The notes under the pieces are model-generated. The model was not told the origin of the DNA. It worked only from the letters and a program-made list of their open reading frames with translations, and searched no databases. From positions 34,472,893-34,536,892 of the forward strand of contig OY365813.1 in NCBI GenBank assembly GCA_959347315.1: a stretch of 64,000 nt of DNA, read 5' to 3'. Shown here piece after piece: positions 59,718 to 64,000 of this stretch (position 1 is the first letter of the stretch; each line of letters begins with the position of its first letter). This stretch comes from Bimastos eiseni. Lineage: Eukaryota; Annelida; Clitellata; Crassiclitellata; Lumbricidae. The translations under genes were made by a program, and so were the position numbers.

Positions 59718-62700
59718 GCTTTACTTATTGACTTGGAATGTCGGTGAATCAAATCCGCCGCAAGATTTGGGGAGACTTCTTGGACTTGATGGAAAGACGC
59801 TTCCTAATCTCTATGCGGTTGGGTAAGAACACAGATTAAAGAAATTAACAGAAATGACAAATAATATATATATATATATATATATATATGATTTATAAAT
59901 AGAATATTAATGTAATAATACATAAATAAACACACTCCTGAGTAGATGTTCTTGAACGGGTGCTATATAAATCCTCCAAATAATAAGGCAATTATGCAAT
60001 TAATTTATTACATATATTTAAGTGATTTGATAATCTACTGCACATAATTTTGGTAAAAGCCCCTTTTGAATGCCGTTGTTTTAGATTGCAAGAGATGAAG
60101 TCGACAACGGCTGACCTCGTCTTTGAGGACAACTGGACCGGAGCCATCACGGACTGTCTCAGTGCGAGGAACTATGTCCGCGTGAGTATCTCTCGCCCCT
60201 TACTCCATCTCACTCAGTGGTTTATGGATAATGGTAGGAAACGATTTGTGCAATGGTTAGAGTGATCGCCTTGTAATGCGTAGAGTACATGGGTTCTATC
60301 CTCCTCCTCCTCCTCTATTGGAACAGTTATTGTGTAGGGACTATCCTCCTTCTACTCCTCCTATTGCTCCTCCTCCTCCTCCTGATCGTCCTTCTCCTCC
60401 TCCTACTCCTCCTCCTGCTCCTCCTTCTCCTCCTCCTACTCCTCCTCCTTCTCCTCCTCCTACTCCTCCTCCTCCTGCTCCTCCTTCTCCTCCTTCTCCT
60501 CCTCCTACTCCTCCTCCTCCTGCTCCTCCTTCTCCTCCTCCTACTCCTCCTACTCCTCCTCCTCCTCCTCCTCCTCCTCCTCCTCCTCCTCCTTCTCTTC
60601 CTCTATTGGAACGGTTATTGTGTTGGGACATTGAGTAGAATTACTCAGAATTGCTCAGTGCCATCGATTGATGATATTCGTATCAAATAATCAATCAATC
60701 AATCAATCAATCAAAATCAATCAATCAATCAAAATCAATCTATCAAAATCAATCTATCGAAATCAATCAATCAAAATCAATCAAAATCAATCAAAATCAA
60801 TCAAAATCAATCAAAATCAATCTATCAAAATCAATCAATCAAAATCTATCAATCAAAATCAATCTATCAAAATCAATCAGTCAAAATCAATCAAGAGCAT
60901 GGATACGATCCTCCTCCTCCCCTCAGATCGATCTGCTCTTTATTTATATAGTAATTAAATTTGTAGTGCGTGAATGGTCACACAGAAATGTGAATCTGAG
61001 GTGTGGATAGTCAGTTGCCAGGAGAAGATGCAATTAGATTTCAGGATCAAATGTCTGAGAGATTGTCTTGCAATAGAAATGAATTCCCTAACAATGGATC
61101 TCATTGAAACAGACCATTGACAGAAATTAAATCTTTTTTCCAGATAAAAACTCGTCGTCTGAATGGAATTCACATTTCCGTCTACGGTCGGAGGGTCGAC
61201 CTTCCATACATAACGAATGTAGAGTCTGAATGCACAAAGACCGGACTCGGTGGACTCTGGGTTCGGTTCAAACACAGTCTCTCTCTCTCTGTCTCTATCT
61301 GTCTCTCTCGGTCTTTGTCTTTATATTTGTCTGTCTGTCTGTCTGTCTGTGTTTCTGCCTCTCTCTGTCTGTCTATGTATGTCTGTCTGTCTTTCTGTTT
61401 CTCTCTGTCTTTCTGTCTCTCTATCTGTCTCTCCCTATCTGTCTCTGTCTCTCTATCTGTCTCTCCCTATCTGTCTCTGTCTCTCGATCTGTCTCTCCCT
61501 ATCTGTCTCTGTCTCTCTATCTGTCTCTCCCTATCTGTCTCTGTCTCTCGATCTGTCTCTCCCTATCTGTCTCTGTCTCTCGATCTGTCTCTCCCTATCT
61601 GTCTCTGTCTCTCTGTCTGTCTCTCCCTATCTGTCTCTGTCTCTCGATCTGTCTCTCCCTATCTGTCTCTGTCTCTCGATCTGTCTCTCCCTATCTGTCT
61701 CTGTCTATCTGTCTGTCTCTCTCTGTCTCTGTCTTTCTGTCTCTCTATCTGTCTCTCTCTCTCTGTCTCTGTCTGTCTGTCTCTCTCTTGCTGTTATTGT
61801 TTCTTTGTCAACATTACTACTATTATTTGTTTTACTTGGGAGACCACTTCTCTTTATTTAGCTCAAGGAGTCTAGAATAGGTCAAATTCAATGATAAGCT
61901 AAGTTGAATGTAATTATGAAATCTCTTCTCTGATTGGTTTAGTTAAAAATTGGTTTGACATATCATAAGCATTGAGTGCAAGTTATAGTAGTAATTTTAG
62001 TTTGACGACACTGTGTGATAACAAAGATCATTAGTGTTGCCTCCTTCTTTATCCAGGCTTTGGACTGGCACTGCCTATTCTACCTTGGTTTCTTTTTTGT
62101 GTCTTAGGGTAACAAGGGAGCGTTGAGTGTTCGCCTGAGTGCATTCGGAGTGAACCTCTGCATCGTGGCTGCCCACTACGCGGCACATTCCGAAAACTTT
62201 CGACAGCGCATTGAGGTGCGTTCATACATTGAAGATTCTTACATTTCTGTCTTTGCAAATGATCAGACTGTGATCTGGGATGTGATTCTATGTGATGTGA
62301 TTCTATGTGATGTGATTCTATGTGATGTGATTCTATGTGATGTGATTCTATGTGATGTGATTTTGTGTGATGTGATTCTATGTGATGTGATTCTATGTGA
62401 TGTGATTCTATGTGATGTGATTCTATGTGATGTGATGCGTTCAATGTGCAGTGAGGAGCGATTGGTAATTGGTTCATGAGTCGAATGTGTCTGACCGTGG
62501 ACATCCTCTCTTCTTGGATGGCCTTCAATCGCCTCCTCTTAAACCCATCTATAACGCAGCTTATTTGGTTGGGAGGTCTTAGGCAGCTTGAGGCTATTGA
62601 CATCCCCCGACTTACCCTGCTCTCTCCTCACATAACTTTTTCCCTCACAGTCCATGATCTGGGAGTTACTCTTGACCTTGAGCTCACTTTCTGTCTCTCT

Positions 62701-63747
62701 CAATATGTGAATCTTCCTATCATGAGTAATGCACCAAGGCTATCATAAATTAATCACAAACTGATATAATGGGGTGATGGGTAAGTTGGTCAGATTTGGG
62801 TTGAAACACAGGTAGAAACCATTTTCACACATTATGGGCATTCCTATTATGTTCAACATCTGAACAGATTAGGAGGAATACCTCAAGCATTTCTTAAAGC
62901 AACAAAGTTCTTTTAAGTGTTAATAGATTTCGTGATAATATTCGTGTTGTTACCTAACAAAATGCAGCAAGGGTTTAAGTGACCAGAAATGATTTTGTTT
63001 CGATCGAGTAATAATTGATACTTTGTTATTTATATTATTATTACTATCACTATTTTTAGTATTATTTGTTAAATATTATTTATTTTATTCTTCTTATTAT
63101 TATTATGTCTGATGTTGTTTTCTTCTGTTCTTTAGGATTATAACGTGACGTTGGAGACGCAGAGATTTCGCGACAAAGACTGCGAGACTATTCTCGATCA
63201 TGAGTAAATTTCCATTTATATCATAGTAGGCTTTTCGTTTGAACTAAAAAAGCGTCAGGTTCCAGTATTTGTCTGTGTGCATGTGTGCATTGGATGTGTG
63301 TATATATATATTTTGTGTATGTATTGGGAAGAGACGGTTTCTGTGTTGTCCATCTGGTGGTAAAGATTGTTGTTTTCGTTTCAGCTATGTCTTCTGGATG
63401 GGAGATCTCAACTTTCGAATAGATGGAATCTCCAACGCAGAAGTGAGGAAGCGGGTAAAGGAAAACGACCTGGAATATCTTTCGAAATACGACCAGGTAC
63501 TTACTTACTTCATATTGGGTATTTATTTTGTAACTTCAGATCAAATATTTATTTATTTACCTAAATCGTCTTATTTTGTTGCCTTATTTATTTGGTTTCA
63601 ATGAGTTTATAACGATTTTCTTTTTCTCTCTTTCCAGTTGAGTGAAGCCATCAAGGAGGAACTGATATTCATCGATTTCCATGAAGGACCTTTGACCTTT
63701 GCTCCGACCTTCAAGTTCGATGTTGGCACCGATGAATACGACACAAG
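59718..63747 (+). CDS. INPP5J/K: Inositol polyphosphate 5-phosphatase (INPP5J/INPP5K-like), partial
   Basis: Exons 59718-59822, 60085-60181, 61144-61260, 62108-62215, 63136-63203, 63385-63496 and 63638-63747, all phase-consistent, give about 239 residues of the catalytic domain: LLTWNVGESNPP, LYAVGLQEMKS, TKTGLGGLWGNKGAL, ILDHDYVFWMGDLNFRI, EYLSKYDQLSEAIKEEL and GPLTFAPTFKFDVGTDEYDT. TWNVG, GLQE, GNKGA, WMGDLNFR and P-[TS]-[FY]-K-[FY]-D are the diagnostic 5-phosphatase blocks, with the Asp/Asn of GDLN at the metal/phosphate site. It removes the 5-phosphate from phosphoinositides such as PI(4,5)P2 and PI(3,4,5)P3 (family knowledge). GPLxFAPTFKFDVGT favours INPP5J, but an invertebrate gene may precede the INPP5J/K split. 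The donor at 61260 (gttcgg) is weak. The 3' end, including PAWCDRIL-type sequence and SKICH domain, lies outside. Confidence 0.9.
59862..59892. repeat. (TA)n microsatellite
   Basis: Short TA run in the first phosphatase intron, followed at about 59930-59975 by the common LINE-type tail (cctgagtagatgttcttgaacgggtgctatataaat). Confidence 0.75.
60240..60680 (+). mobile_element. CORE-like tRNA SINE with expanded (TCC)n tract, copy 3
   Basis: tRNA-like head gtgcaatggttagagtgatc with A-box tggttagagtg, B box gggttctatcc, then (tcc)n-type sequence of about 290 bp (tcctcctact, tcctcctgct variants), the block attggaacggttattgtgttgggacattgag and the end cagtgccatcgattgatg. The attggaac.gttattgtgt.gggact block occurs twice, at about 60317 and 60605, on either side of the tract. 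Frames of poly-Leu, poly-Pro or poly-Gly here are artefacts. Confidence 0.8.
60688..60896. repeat. (ATCA)n with TCAAAATCAA units
   Basis: About 200 bp of aatcaatcaaaatcaatca. It starts within a few bases of the SINE end at 60680, so it probably grew from the SINE 3' tail. Confidence 0.85.
61278..61795. repeat. (TCTG)/(TC) microsatellite with higher-order period
   Basis: Repeats of gtctctccctatctgtctct and ctgtctctcgatctgtctct, about 36 bp as a higher-order unit, over 500 bp. It begins about 18 bp after the weak donor of the phosphatase exon at 61260. Confidence 0.85.
61985..62080 (+). repeat. Dispersed 100-bp repeat
   Basis: agtttgacgacactgtgtgataacaaagatcattagtgttgcctccttctttatccaggctttggactggcactg. 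It ends about 28 bp upstream of the phosphatase exon at 62108, close to the branch-point/pyrimidine region. Confidence 0.65.
62276..62437. repeat. 15-bp minisatellite (CTATGTGATGTGATT)
   Basis: About ten nearly identical copies of a 15-bp unit, with one ttttg variant. Frames stay open on both strands (CDVIL or SHHIE repeats). Phosphatase intron. Confidence 0.9.
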
Positions 63748-63924
63748 GTTTACAATTACAATGACATTACTGTGTTACATAACATGACTCTGATTTCATT
63801 GTAAGCTTACAGTATTACAACTGTTACAACTTTACAGGTACACAATTACAATGAAATTCCTGTGTTACAAAGGTCTGTAATTTCACAGTAGCAGTCTGTA
63901 CTATACAGAATTCTAGAATTCTAG

Positions 63925-64000
63925 CAACCGTCTCTACCCAATACATGCAGTGACAGTCTCTACCTCATACACGCAGTAACAGTCTCTACCCAATACATAC
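63925..64000. repeat. Start of a 26-bp tandem repeat
   Basis: gtctctacc.aatacatgcagt-type units repeat three times and run off the right edge. Confidence 0.65.

Noticed and set aside
60276..60690. Poly-Leu, poly-Pro and poly-Gly frames of up to 133 codons
   Set aside because: They come from the (TCC)n tract inside a SINE; no splice sites or conserved domain.
61117..61880. Three frames of 203-252 codons rich in Ser, Leu and Cys
   Set aside because: They read through the TCTG/TC array; only 61144-61260 is real coding sequence.
62049..62603. 184-codon minus-strand frame with SHHIE repeats
   Set aside because: Product of the 15-bp minisatellite opposite a phosphatase intron.

Overview
This window is animal nuclear DNA. 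Its genes are split into small exons with GT..AG introns and consistent phases, encode metazoan extracellular and signalling proteins, and lie in AT-rich sequence full of microsatellites, tRNA-derived SINEs, LINE 3' ends and hAT DNA transposons. No bacterial, phage, plasmid or CRISPR feature was seen. The repeat content and divergence from vertebrate orthologues suggest an invertebrate, perhaps marine; the phylum cannot be fixed from the sequence alone.

Three protein-coding genes were assembled exon by exon. (1) Positions 185-26679, minus strand: a secreted MEGF6-like protein with signal peptide, EMI domain, a run of calcium-binding-type EGF repeats and then laminin-type EGF repeats. Its 3' end lies beyond the left edge. 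(2) Positions 34744-52620, minus strand: nischarin (NISCH), apparently complete, with an N-terminal PX domain, leucine-rich repeats and a long C-terminal region in one 3.6-kb last exon. (3) Positions 59718-63747 and onward, plus strand: an inositol polyphosphate 5-phosphatase of the INPP5J/INPP5K group, cut by the right edge. NISCH and the phosphatase are divergently oriented and separated by about 7 kb filled with mobile elements. Nothing suggests the three genes act in one pathway, although NISCH and the phosphatase both concern phosphoinositides (PX binding; 5-phosphate removal).

Layout: 0.2-4.2 kb laminin-EGF exons; 6.6-15.9 kb EGF exons, including a tandem duplication of a four-exon cassette (about 7.2-10.27 kb and 10.78-13.68 kb); 16.7-19 kb EMI exons; 19-26.6 kb a simple-repeat-rich first intron holding a foldback element with telomere-like arms; 26.7-34.7 kb intergenic repeats; 34.7-52.6 kb NISCH; 52.6-59.7 kb a transposon cluster (two hAT MITEs, a broken hAT transposase beside C2H2 zinc-finger relics, and a U2 snRNA/tRNA SINE chimera); 59.7-64 kb the phosphatase with large microsatellites in its introns.

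The observations most worth follow-up are: the U2 snRNA 5' domain fused exactly to the start of a tRNA SINE; a SINE family with a (TCC)n tract growing next to its B box; the EGF-cassette duplication; zinc-finger sequence lying inside a hAT element; and three hAT MITEs whose termini and 8-bp target duplications can be read directly.
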